Shown: one piece after another, positions 5,832-11,423 of the stretch
Position numbering within the stretch: position 1 is the first letter of the stretch
Layout: each line of letters starts with the position of its first letter
NCBI GenBank assembly: GCA_946886325.1
Contig: CAMPIK010000028.1
Coordinates: 1 to 11,423, forward strand
Length of the DNA stretch: 11,423 nt
Direction of reading: 5' to 3'
Source: an uncultured Shinella sp.
GTDB lineage: Bacteria > Pseudomonadota > Alphaproteobacteria > Rhizobiales > Rhizobiaceae
Notes under the pieces: generated by a model
Database searches by the model: none
Told to the model about the DNA's origin: nothing
The model's input: the letters and a program-made list of their open reading frames with translations, nothing else
Translations under genes and position numbers: made by a program

Positions 5832-7898
5832 TCAGCGGCCCAGCCGCAGGTCCTCGACAATGTCAGCCTTCTGGCCGAGCCGCGTCTTGTAGACCTGATA
5901 GTTCTCCATGACGCGCTGCACATAGTTGCGCGTTTCCGTGAAGGGGATCATCTCGACCCAGTCGACGACCTCGTCGATCGGCTTGCCGCGCGGATCGCCG
6001 AAGCGGTCGATCCACTGCGGGACGCGGCGCGGGCCGGCATTGTAGGCGATGAAGGTCAGGATGTAGGAGCCGCCGAATTCGGCGATCTGCTCGCCGAGAT
6101 AGTGCGCGCCGAGCGTCGCATTGTAGGCGGCGTCGCTTGTCAGCCGGTCCCGCGAATAGGCAAGGCCGTAGCGCTTGGCGACGCCCTGTGCGGTTCCGGG
6201 CAGAAGTTGCAGCAGGCCGCGTGCATTGGCGGGCGACACCGCGGCCGGGTTGAAGGCGCTTTCCTGCCGGGCGATGGCATAGGCAAGCGCCTTGCCGGAG
6301 CCGGCAATGTTGGCGTCACCGGGGATCACGCCGACGGGAAAGGCAAGTGCTGCGACATCGATCCCCCGGTTGAAGGCGATCTTGCCGATCTGCAGGGACA
6401 ACTGGTGGTTCACCTGCTGCTCGGCCTGTGCCGCGAGCATCGCCAGTTCGCCGGGGCTTTGCAACTCGGCCGCAAGCGCGCGGTAAAGGCTCTCGGACCG
6501 CCAGGCATGGCCCGCCGCATCGAGCCGCGCGATCGCGCGAACGGCTTCGCGCCCTTGGAAACGCTGGCGATCATCGGCGCTCGGCTGCGGATAGGACACG
6601 CTCAATGTCTTGCGCCCGAGCCGTGCGGCGGCGAGCTGGCCGTAATAGGTGCCGGGGAAAATGGCGGCCTTGGCGAAATACTCCTTGGCGTCGCCGGAGG
6701 CGCCGGCTTCTGCCGCGCGCCCGAGCCAGTACCAGGCGCGCGAGACCGAGAGCGGCCGGTTGGACGCCGCGAGAATCCGCTGGAAATGCTTCTGCCCGGT
6801 CGCGGCATCCTTCAGCCCGCGCAGGGCGTACCAGCCGGCGTGGAACTCCGCCTCGACGACATCCGTCTGGTCCTCGGCCGTATGGCGGGAAGCGACGCGG
6901 TAGGCGCCCTTGTAGTCGCCTCTCTCGGCAAGGCCACGACTCGTGATGCGCTCCTCGACCCACCAGGCGCCGGGATCGATCAACGCTTCCTTGCCGGTCG
7001 GCTTCTTTTCCAGCAGGGCAGCGGCGTCGTCATAGCGGTCGGCGCGGTTCGCCATCTCGATCCTGAGGAAGAGAAAAGCCGGGTCGTCATGCCAGGAGGA
7101 ATGCACCGCCTTGACGAGGGCAGGGGCGTCCTTCGCCTTGCGGATGACCGCCGACCAGGCCTTGAAGAGCGACTGCGCCTCGCCGAGATCGGCGAAACGC
7201 TCGGCCTGGGAAATCCGCTCGCGATAAAGCAGCATGTCCATGCGGCGCTTGTGATCCGCCTTCGACAGCAGCGTCGGGAAGGCGGACAGCATGCGCGTTT
7301 CCATCGCGGGCGACATCGCCTCGCGGTGCCAGTAGGACCGGATGATCGCCTGCGCCTCGGTCGTCTTTCCGGTCGCGACCAGCGCCTTGGCAAGCGCGAT
7401 TGCGCCCTCCGGCGTTTCCGGCCGGGTCGTCCCGAAGGCTGCGATGATATCGGCATCCGGCGCGTCTTCGCGCGCCAGCGCGCGCTCGGAATGGGCTCTG
7501 AGCGCCGCACGGCCCGGCCAGCCCGTCCATTGTTTCTGTGCCGCGGCGATCTCGACCGACGGGATGCCGCTCTGACCGGAAACGGCGATCGCCCAGGTGA
7601 GGATCTGCCGGTCAAGGCTGCCGGGGGCAAGCCCGTCGCTGACCTTCAGCGCGCCGGCAGGGTCCCGGTCCGAGAGCGCGTCGAGCCCGGTCTTCAGCGC
7701 TTCGACGGAGGGTGCGACATTGTCCGGCTTGAGGATCGTGCCGGTGATATCCCGCGACGGCATCTCGGCGGCGAAGCCCAGCGGCTTTGCGCGCGGCAGC
7801 GGCACTTTCTCGGCCTCGACAGGCGTTGCGGCGATGGCGGCGGCGATCGAGCCGGCGGCCAGCAACGTCAGGAGCGAGAATGTGTTTCTGGTGATCAT
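5832..7898 (-). CDS. Secreted lytic transglycosylase (Slt type, GH23)
   Basis: A 688-residue periplasmic enzyme that cleaves the MurNAc-GlcNAc bond of peptidoglycan to form 1,6-anhydro products. The N-terminus MITRN followed by a hydrophobic stretch (about 8-23) is a signal peptide. Most of the protein (about 60-520) is helical with tetratricopeptide-like content, as in the Slt70 superhelix. The catalytic SLT domain (about 535-665) has ARQES with catalytic E546, GLLQLLPGTA (561-570) and AYNAG (618-622), then ETRNYV (655-660). The start at 7898 is chosen because GAGG lies 7 nt upstream and the signal peptide follows at once; the frame is open 70 codons further upstream, but that stretch has no signal peptide and is Arg/Pro-rich. 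Length is near that of Slt70. It is divergent from dapA. Confidence 0.93.
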   Translation of the reverse strand: MITRNTFSLLTLLAAGSIAAAIAATPVEAEKVPLPRAKPLGFAAEMPSRDITGTILKPDNVAPSVEALKTGLDALSDRDPAGALKVSDGLAPGSLDRQILTWAIAVSGQSGIPSVEIAAAQKQWTGWPGRAALRAHSERALAREDAPDADIIAAFGTTRPETPEGAIALAKALVATGKTTEAQAIIRSYWHREAMSPAMETRMLSAFPTLLSKADHKRRMDMLLYRERISQAERFADLGEAQSLFKAWSAVIRKAKDAPALVKAVHSSWHDDPAFLFLRIEMANRADRYDDAAALLEKKPTGKEALIDPGAWWVEERITSRGLAERGDYKGAYRVASRHTAEDQTDVVEAEFHAGWYALRGLKDAATGQKHFQRILAASNRPLSVSRAWYWLGRAAEAGASGDAKEYFAKAAIFPGTYYGQLAAARLGRKTLSVSYPQPSADDRQRFQGREAVRAIARLDAAGHAWRSESLYRALAAELQSPGELAMLAAQAEQQVNHQLSLQIGKIAFNRGIDVAALAFPVGVIPGDANIAGSGKALAYAIARQESAFNPAAVSPANARGLLQLLPGTAQGVAKRYGLAYSRDRLTSDAAYNATLGAHYLGEQIAEFGGSYILTFIAYNAGPRRVPQWIDRFGDPRGKPIDEVVDWVEMIPFTETRNYVQRVMENYQVYKTRLGQKADIVEDLRLGR

Positions 7899-7989
7899 CT
7901 CAAGCCTCGGGCGACGCGTCGGATGAAGCCCTCCACGGCCGGCTATCCTGTCTTTCGGTCTCATCGGCAGCCCGCAGTCTTGACGAATG

Positions 7990-8018
7990 ATTATCGGAAT
8001 TGGTGAAAACCTCGTTAA
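7990..8018 (-). promoter_or_regulatory. Possible promoter of the transglycosylase gene
   Basis: On the minus strand TTAACG (8018-8013) and GATAAT (7995-7990) are 17 nt apart, giving a start near 7983 and a leader of about 85 nt. A CTTGAC on the plus strand (7979-7984) has no good partner. Motif evidence only. Confidence 0.35.
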
Positions 8019-8136
8019 TTCAGGCGCATGCGGAAAGGACGGTCGAGCGCCTGCAATTCTTCGCTCGCAAGGCGAACATCTGGCCGGCCTCGGTGCGAAG
8101 ACCGTCATCCGGCTGTCAAAATCGCCCTTGGCAGCG

Positions 8137-8166
8137 CTTGCCGCCTGACCGCCACATGATTATGGT
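8137..8166 (+). promoter_or_regulatory. Possible promoter of dapA-smpB
   Basis: CTTGCC (8137-8142) with TTATGG or TATGGT (8160-8166) at 17-18 nt, about 75 nt before the dapA start. It is a moderate match to the alphaproteobacterial CTTGAC/CTATAT pattern. The divergent 341-nt gap (7899-8239) shows no other clear element. Confidence 0.3.
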
Positions 8167-8239
8167 GCGGCAGTTTTTAACCAGGAATACGGCCAAAGCA
8201 TGGGTGCCCCGCAGGCGGCTCTGGTCTCAGGAGTTCTCG

Positions 8240-9124
8240 ATGTTCAAGGGGTCCATTCCCGCACTTGTCACCCCTTTCACGGAAACGGGCGCAGTCGACG
8301 AGGCTGCCTTCGCCGAACATGTGGAGTGGCAGATCGCGGAAGGCAGCGACGGGCTCGTGCCGGTCGGCACCACCGGTGAATCGCCGACGCTGTCGCACAG
8401 CGAGCACAAGCGCGTGGTGGAACTCTGCGTCGAGGTCTCGGCACGCCGCGTGCCGGTGATTGCGGGTGCCGGCTCCAACAACACGAAGGAGGCGATCGAG
8501 CTTGCCCAGCACGCCGAAAAGGCCGGTGCGGATGCGATCCTCGTCGTCACGCCCTATTACAACAAGCCGACCCAGAAGGGGCTTTTCGCCCATTATGCAG
8601 CGATTGCCGAGGCCGTCTCGCTGCCGATCATCATCTACAATATCCCCGGCCGCTCGGTCATCGACATGAGCCCGGAGACGATGGGCGCGCTGGCAAAGGC
8701 CTATCCGACGATCCGCGGCGTGAAGGATGCGACCGGCAAGATCGAGCGCGTCTCCGAGCAGCGCATCACCTGCGGCAGGGACTTCATCCAGCTTTCCGGC
8801 GAGGACGCGACGGCACTCGGCTTCAACGCCCATGGCGGCGTCGGCTGCATTTCGGTGACGGCCAACGTCGCCCCGCGCCTCTGTGCGGAATTCCAGGCGG
8901 CGACGCTTGCCGGCGATTATGCGCGCGCGCTCGACTATCAGGACAAGCTGATGCCGCTGCACAAGGCGATCTTCATCGAGCCGGGACTCTGTGGCGCCAA
9001 ATATGCGCTGAACCGCCTCGGCCGCATGAGCCGCGCCGTGCGCTCGCCGCTGCTGCCGACCCTCGAGCCCGGCACGGAGGCCGCGATCGACGCAGCGCTT
9101 CGCCATGCCGGCCTGTTGAACTGA
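8240..9124 (+). CDS. dapA: 4-hydroxy-tetrahydrodipicolinate synthase
   Basis: A 294-residue cytoplasmic enzyme that condenses pyruvate with aspartate semialdehyde, the first committed step to diaminopimelate (peptidoglycan) and lysine. All key residues of the family can be placed: T44-T45 in GTTGES, Y107 in TPYYNKP, Y133 and R138 in IIYNIPGR, and Schiff-base lysine K162 in GVKDATG. The length matches the family. The start at 8240 has AGGAG (8229-8233) 6 nt upstream; the longer frame back to 8000 lacks family sequence. The smpB gene follows after 5 nt, so the two are almost surely cotranscribed. Confidence 0.98.
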   Translation: MFKGSIPALVTPFTETGAVDEAAFAEHVEWQIAEGSDGLVPVGTTGESPTLSHSEHKRVVELCVEVSARRVPVIAGAGSNNTKEAIELAQHAEKAGADAILVVTPYYNKPTQKGLFAHYAAIAEAVSLPIIIYNIPGRSVIDMSPETMGALAKAYPTIRGVKDATGKIERVSEQRITCGRDFIQLSGEDATALGFNAHGGVGCISVTANVAPRLCAEFQAATLAGDYARALDYQDKLMPLHKAIFIEPGLCGAKYALNRLGRMSRAVRSPLLPTLEPGTEAAIDAALRHAGLLN

Positions 9125-9129
9125 GACGC

Positions 9130-9612
9130 ATGATGGCACTCAAGGCCAAGCCCAGCACGGTCAAGAAGATTGTCGCGGAGAACCGCAAGGCCCGCTACAA
9201 CTACGAGATCATCGACACCTATGAGGCGGGTCTCGTGCTGACCGGCACCGAGGTCAAGTCGCTGCGCGAGGGCAAGGCCAATATCGCCGAATCCTATGCC
9301 AGCGACGAGGGCGGCGAAATCTGGCTGATCAATTCATATCTGCCGGAATATCTGCAGGCGAACCGCTTCAATCACGAGACGCGCCGGCGGCGCAAGCTTC
9401 TGCTGTCGCGGCGCGAGATGCACAGGCTGCAGGTGGCGATCAATCGCGAGGGCATGACCCTCGTGCCGCTGAAGATCTATTTCAACGATCGCGGCCGGGC
9501 GAAGCTCGAGCTTGCGCTCGCCAAGGGCAAGAAGCTGCACGACAAGCGCGAGACCGAAAAAGAGCGCGACTGGAACCGCCAGAAGAGCCGCATCCTGCGC
9601 GACCGCGGCTGA
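9130..9612 (+). CDS. smpB: SsrA-binding protein SmpB
   Basis: A 160-residue small basic protein that binds tmRNA and brings it to stalled ribosomes for trans-translation. It shows the SmpB core: [13 protein letters not shown] (15-27), [15 protein letters not shown] (38-52), a central region rich in arginines ([12 protein letters not shown], about 84-95), and the lysine/arginine-rich C-terminal tail with [10 protein letters not shown] that enters the decoding centre. Two ATG codons lie together at 9130 and 9133; the weak GAG at 9123-9125 is better spaced (7 nt) for 9133, so the protein may be one residue shorter. It starts 5 nt after dapA, which suggests an operon. It ends 7 nt before a convergent gene with no terminator in the gap. 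Confidence 0.97.
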   Translation: MMALKAKPSTVKKIVAENRKARYNYEIIDTYEAGLVLTGTEVKSLREGKANIAESYASDEGGEIWLINSYLPEYLQANRFNHETRRRRKLLLSRREMHRLQVAINREGMTLVPLKIYFNDRGRAKLELALAKGKKLHDKRETEKERDWNRQKSRILRDRG

Positions 9613-9619
9613 CCTTTTA

Positions 9620-10072
9620 TCAGAACTGACCGTAGAACTGTGCGATCACGCTGTCCTTGGCGATGCGTGCAAGTTGGCCGCTGTCTGCTTCCGGCAAGGA
9701 TGCCTGACGGTCCGTCGCGGCGGGCGAAGACATCAGCGACGACAGAAGCGCGTTCAACTGGGTGCTCTCCATGGCAAGGCGGGCCGATGGGTCGCGGGTG
9801 TTGGCGCTGCGCTGTTCCGGCGTTTCGGCGGCGGCGGGCACCGTATAGGCCGGCGCGGCCGAGCCTTCCGGCAGGCCGTTCGGGCCATAGACGACGCCGA
9901 AATCCCCTTCAGGCTCGGTCGAGCCCGACACGGGTCCCACCAGGGCGGGACGCGGCGCGGCGAGCGTCGCCAATGCGGAGACGGCAGGTTCCGCGGCGGC
10001 CGTATCGCTGCGGCTGACCGCGGCCGTCTGGTAGGCCGAGGCCGCGGATGTGGTGGTGATTGCGTTCAGCAT
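9620..10072 (-). CDS. Hypothetical Ala/Ser/Pro-rich protein
   Basis: A 150-residue protein that I do not recognise. It begins MLNAITTTSAASAYQT and is rich in Ala, Ser, Pro and Thr through about residue 95, suggesting disorder. The C-terminal third (about 98-150) is more ordered looking, with possible helices (SARLAMESTQLNALLSSLM) and an aromatic end, AQFYGQF. There is no clear signal peptide, membrane segment or catalytic motif. The start at 10072 has a purine-rich GGGACGGGAC just upstream. It is convergent with smpB (7-nt gap), and its start lies 120 nt downstream of the NYN gene on the same strand, so it may follow that gene in transcription. Absence of stop codons over 150 codons is weak evidence in GC-rich DNA, but the placement, filling the gap exactly, and the ribosome-binding site support a real gene. 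Confidence 0.7.
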   Translation of the reverse strand: MLNAITTTSAASAYQTAAVSRSDTAAAEPAVSALATLAAPRPALVGPVSGSTEPEGDFGVVYGPNGLPEGSAAPAYTVPAAAETPEQRSANTRDPSARLAMESTQLNALLSSLMSSPAATDRQASLPEADSGQLARIAKDSVIAQFYGQF

Positions 10073-10192
10073 GTCCCGTCCCGTTCAGGTGTCCGGATGC
10101 TGATTTAGCAGAGGGAAGTTGCGAAACCTTGAGGGCGGTCGGCGGCTATTGAATAGAACTTTAACCGCCTGCCGTTTTCCCGCTGTTTCCGG

Positions 10193-10768
10193 TCAGTCCG
10201 CGTCTTCCTGAACAGGCTCGACCGTGCGCTGGGCCCGTTCGGAGGGATCGCGGCCGATCTCGGCCTTCAGCGATGCGAGATCGATGAAATAGTCCGCCTG
10301 GCGGCGCAAGTCGTCGGCGATCATCGGCGGCTGGGTCGCCATCGTCGAGACAACGGACACTTTCCGTCCACGCCGCTGCAGCGCCTCGACAAGCGTCGTG
10401 AAGTCGCCGTCGCCCGAGAAGATCACGAGGTGATCCACCGTTTCCGACTGTTCCATGGCATCGATCGCAAGCTCGATATCCATGTTGCCCTTGATCTTGC
10501 GGCGCCCGAGCGAGTCGGTGAATTCCTTGGCCGGCTTGGTTACGACCTTGTAACCGTTGTAGTCCAGCCAATCGATCAGCGGACGGATCGAGGAATATTC
10601 CTGGTCCTCGATCAGCGCCGTGTAATAGTACGCCCGCAGCAAGTAGCCGCGCTTCTGGAATGCCTTCAGAAGCTTGCGATAATCGATGTCGAAGCCAAGT
10701 GTGCGCGAAGCGGCATAGAGATTGGCGCCGTCGATGAAGAGAGCGATCTTTTCGCGGGGATCGAACAT
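10193..10768 (-). CDS. NYN domain protein (LabA/DUF88-like)
   Basis: A 191-residue cytoplasmic protein of the NYN (PIN-like) nuclease superfamily. The acidic residues expected to bind metal are visible: D13 in ALFIDGANLY, D97 in KGNMDIELAIDAM (with D103 near it), and D120 and D122 in FSGDGDF. By family knowledge it is likely to act on RNA, but substrate and role are unknown. The C-terminus after about 175 is charged and probably flexible. The start at 10768 has AAGGA about 7 nt upstream. It lies upstream of rpoZ on the opposite strand, with a 483-nt gap between the two starts. Confidence 0.92.
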   Translation of the reverse strand: MFDPREKIALFIDGANLYAASRTLGFDIDYRKLLKAFQKRGYLLRAYYYTALIEDQEYSSIRPLIDWLDYNGYKVVTKPAKEFTDSLGRRKIKGNMDIELAIDAMEQSETVDHLVIFSGDGDFTTLVEALQRRGRKVSVVSTMATQPPMIADDLRRQADYFIDLASLKAEIGRDPSERAQRTVEPVQEDAD

Positions 10769-10938
10769 TCCGTTATCCTTTTGGTTCTCAAAATCCGCCG
10801 TTGCGGTGCGCGGCCTGCAATAAGCGGTTACATTAATAAGTCTTCATATATTGACCATGTAGGGCAGCACCCTCGATATTCCAAGCAAATCTAAGTTGAA
10901 CAGCATTATTTTGCAGCAATTCCGCCCGTTTGCGTTGG

Positions 10939-10953
10939 CATTTTGCCAAAATG
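10939..10953. repeat. 15-nt dyad CATTTTG-c-CAAAATG
   Basis: A 7-bp inverted repeat around a single C between the NYN gene and rpoZ. TGCG (10931-10934) and CGCA (10957-10960) flank it and can also pair, with a small internal loop. It is a candidate operator for one of the divergent genes. No promoter hexamers are clear beside it. Confidence 0.4.
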
Positions 10954-11025
10954 AAGCGCAGTTTTCGGTGCTTAGCGGTTAAATCGTACTTATTGGCCGG
11001 AGCCCGCATTTGCTGCGATTTTCTC

Positions 11026-11043
11026 GCCATGATTGTATAGGGC
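11026..11043 (+). repeat. Direct repeat copy 1 (GCCATGATTGTATAGGGC)
   Basis: Matches 11193-11211 except for one inserted T and one A/C change. The TATAGG inside could act as a -10 element, but no good -35 is seen 17 nt upstream. Confidence 0.4.
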
Positions 11044-11082
11044 GCGGCTGCGGTCAAGTCTGCGGCCCGCGGGGCGATGGCA

Positions 11083-11115
11083 AGCGGCAGCGCACCGACA
11101 AAAACGGCTGCCGCT
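11083..11115. repeat. Stem-loop upstream of rpoZ
   Basis: AGCGGCAGC (11083-11091) pairs perfectly with GCTGCCGCT (11107-11115) across a 15-nt A-rich loop. It lies between the two direct repeats. There is no T tract after it, so it is not a typical terminator. Confidence 0.4.
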
Positions 11116-11180
11116 GCGGCTTATCGGCGGCCGGCGGGCCACGAAGCGCGGCGGCAAAAGGCGGTCCGGTGAGGAAAAAC

Positions 11181-11209
11181 TTGAATTTGCGCGCCATTGA
11201 TTGTATCGG
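11181..11209 (+). promoter_or_regulatory. Possible rpoZ promoter with direct repeat copy 2
   Basis: TTGAAT (11181-11186), preceded by C, and TATCGG (11204-11209) are 17 nt apart, about 43 nt before the rpoZ ATG. The -10 is poor. The -10 lies inside the second repeat copy GCCATTGATTGTATCGGGC (11193-11211). Confidence 0.35.
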
Positions 11210-11251
11210 GCATGCAAACTCCTGAAATTCTCGACCGATAAAGGACAGGCA

Positions 11252-11423
11252 ATGGCCCGTGTCACCGTTGAAGACTGCATTGATAAGGTAGACAACCGCT
11301 TCGAGCTGGTTCTGCTCGCAAGCCACCGCGCCCGCCTCATTTCGCAGGGCGCCGCCATCACCATCGATCGCGACAACGACAAGAACCCGGTCGTGGCGCT
11401 GCGCGAGATCGCCGACGAGACGC
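11252..11423 (+). CDS. rpoZ: RNA polymerase omega subunit, 5' part
   Basis: The first 57 codons of rpoZ; the gene runs off the right edge. The translation [20 protein letters not shown], followed by [11 protein letters not shown] and [16 protein letters not shown], is the conserved N-terminal region of omega, including the [15 protein letters not shown] and [11 protein letters not shown] signatures. Omega binds beta' and helps RNA polymerase assembly and its response to ppGpp. The start is set by AAGGA (11241-11245), 6 nt before ATG. In many proteobacteria a relA/spoT gene follows rpoZ, but nothing of it is in this window. Confidence 0.97.
   Translation, partial: MARVTVEDCIDKVDNRFELVLLASHRARLISQGAAITIDRDNDKNPVVALREIADET

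Noticed and set aside
6102..8006. 634-codon open frame on the plus strand opposite the lytic transglycosylase
   Set aside because: The minus strand encodes a clear Slt-type enzyme with all catalytic motifs; the plus-strand translation is Arg/Gly-rich with no family features.
7899..8108. Longer start for the transglycosylase, adding 70 residues
   Set aside because: The extension is Arg/Pro-rich and would bury the signal peptide; GAGG lies 7 nt before the ATG at 7898.
8000..8239. Longer start for dapA, adding 80 residues
   Set aside because: DapA proteins are about 292-294 residues, and the family N-terminus begins at 8240 behind a strong AGGAG.
10833..11030. Small minus-strand open frame of about 65 codons, rich in Lys and Arg, between rpoZ and the NYN gene
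   Set aside because: No Shine-Dalgarno site before the ATG at 11030, no recognisable family, and it overlaps the dyad and promoter-like DNA; kept only as a weak possibility.
1..11423. CRISPR array, insertion sequence, or defence system
   Set aside because: No regularly spaced short repeats, transposase, or defence-type gene is present; the NYN protein alone is a widespread housekeeping-like family and does not make a system.

Overview
The window looks like a chromosomal segment of an alphaproteobacterium of the Rhizobiales, most likely Rhizobiaceae. The evidence is GC-rich coding sequence, three RopA/Omp2-type porins of the alphaproteobacterial Porin_2 family, and a housekeeping block (lytic transglycosylase, dapA, smpB, NYN protein, rpoZ) of the kind found in rhizobia. 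Genus and species cannot be fixed from the sequence alone.

Layout. A tRNA-Ser(GCU) lies at the left edge on the minus strand. Three porin genes in tandem on the plus strand follow (633-1694, 2208-3224, 3723-4739). Each has its own long leader of about 200 nt, its own Shine-Dalgarno site and its own hairpin terminator, so each is probably transcribed alone. Porins 2 and 3 encode the same 338-residue protein and differ at one silent base in 1017. Porin 1 is a clear paralogue with a longer surface-loop region and different codon habits. Next come two minus-strand genes: an alpha/beta hydrolase (4848-5750) and a secreted lytic transglycosylase (5832-7898). The latter is divergent from the dapA-smpB pair (8240-9612). 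An Ala/Ser/Pro-rich protein of unknown function (9620-10072) and a NYN-domain protein (10193-10768) are on the minus strand. The window ends inside rpoZ (from 11252, plus strand), which is cut by the edge.

How the genes relate. The porins form the outer-membrane diffusion pathway. The transglycosylase remodels peptidoglycan, and DapA commits aspartate semialdehyde to the lysine/diaminopimelate pathway that supplies peptidoglycan. SmpB (ribosome rescue) and RpoZ (RNA polymerase omega) are core information-processing genes. Apart from dapA-smpB, which are 5 nt apart, there is no clear operon.

Most interesting signal. I found no unknown defence or mobile system. The porin cluster is the part worth attention. 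The coding sequences of copies 2 and 3 are homogenised while their flanks are diverged. All three share a 16-nt box 202-212 nt before the start codon (GTGTnnTTnnnGCAAC). The flanks are mosaic: the leaders of 1 and 3 are most alike, the terminators of 1 and 2 are most alike, and the coding regions of 2 and 3 are nearly identical. This pattern suggests tandem duplication followed by coding-limited gene conversion, with independent evolution of the control regions.
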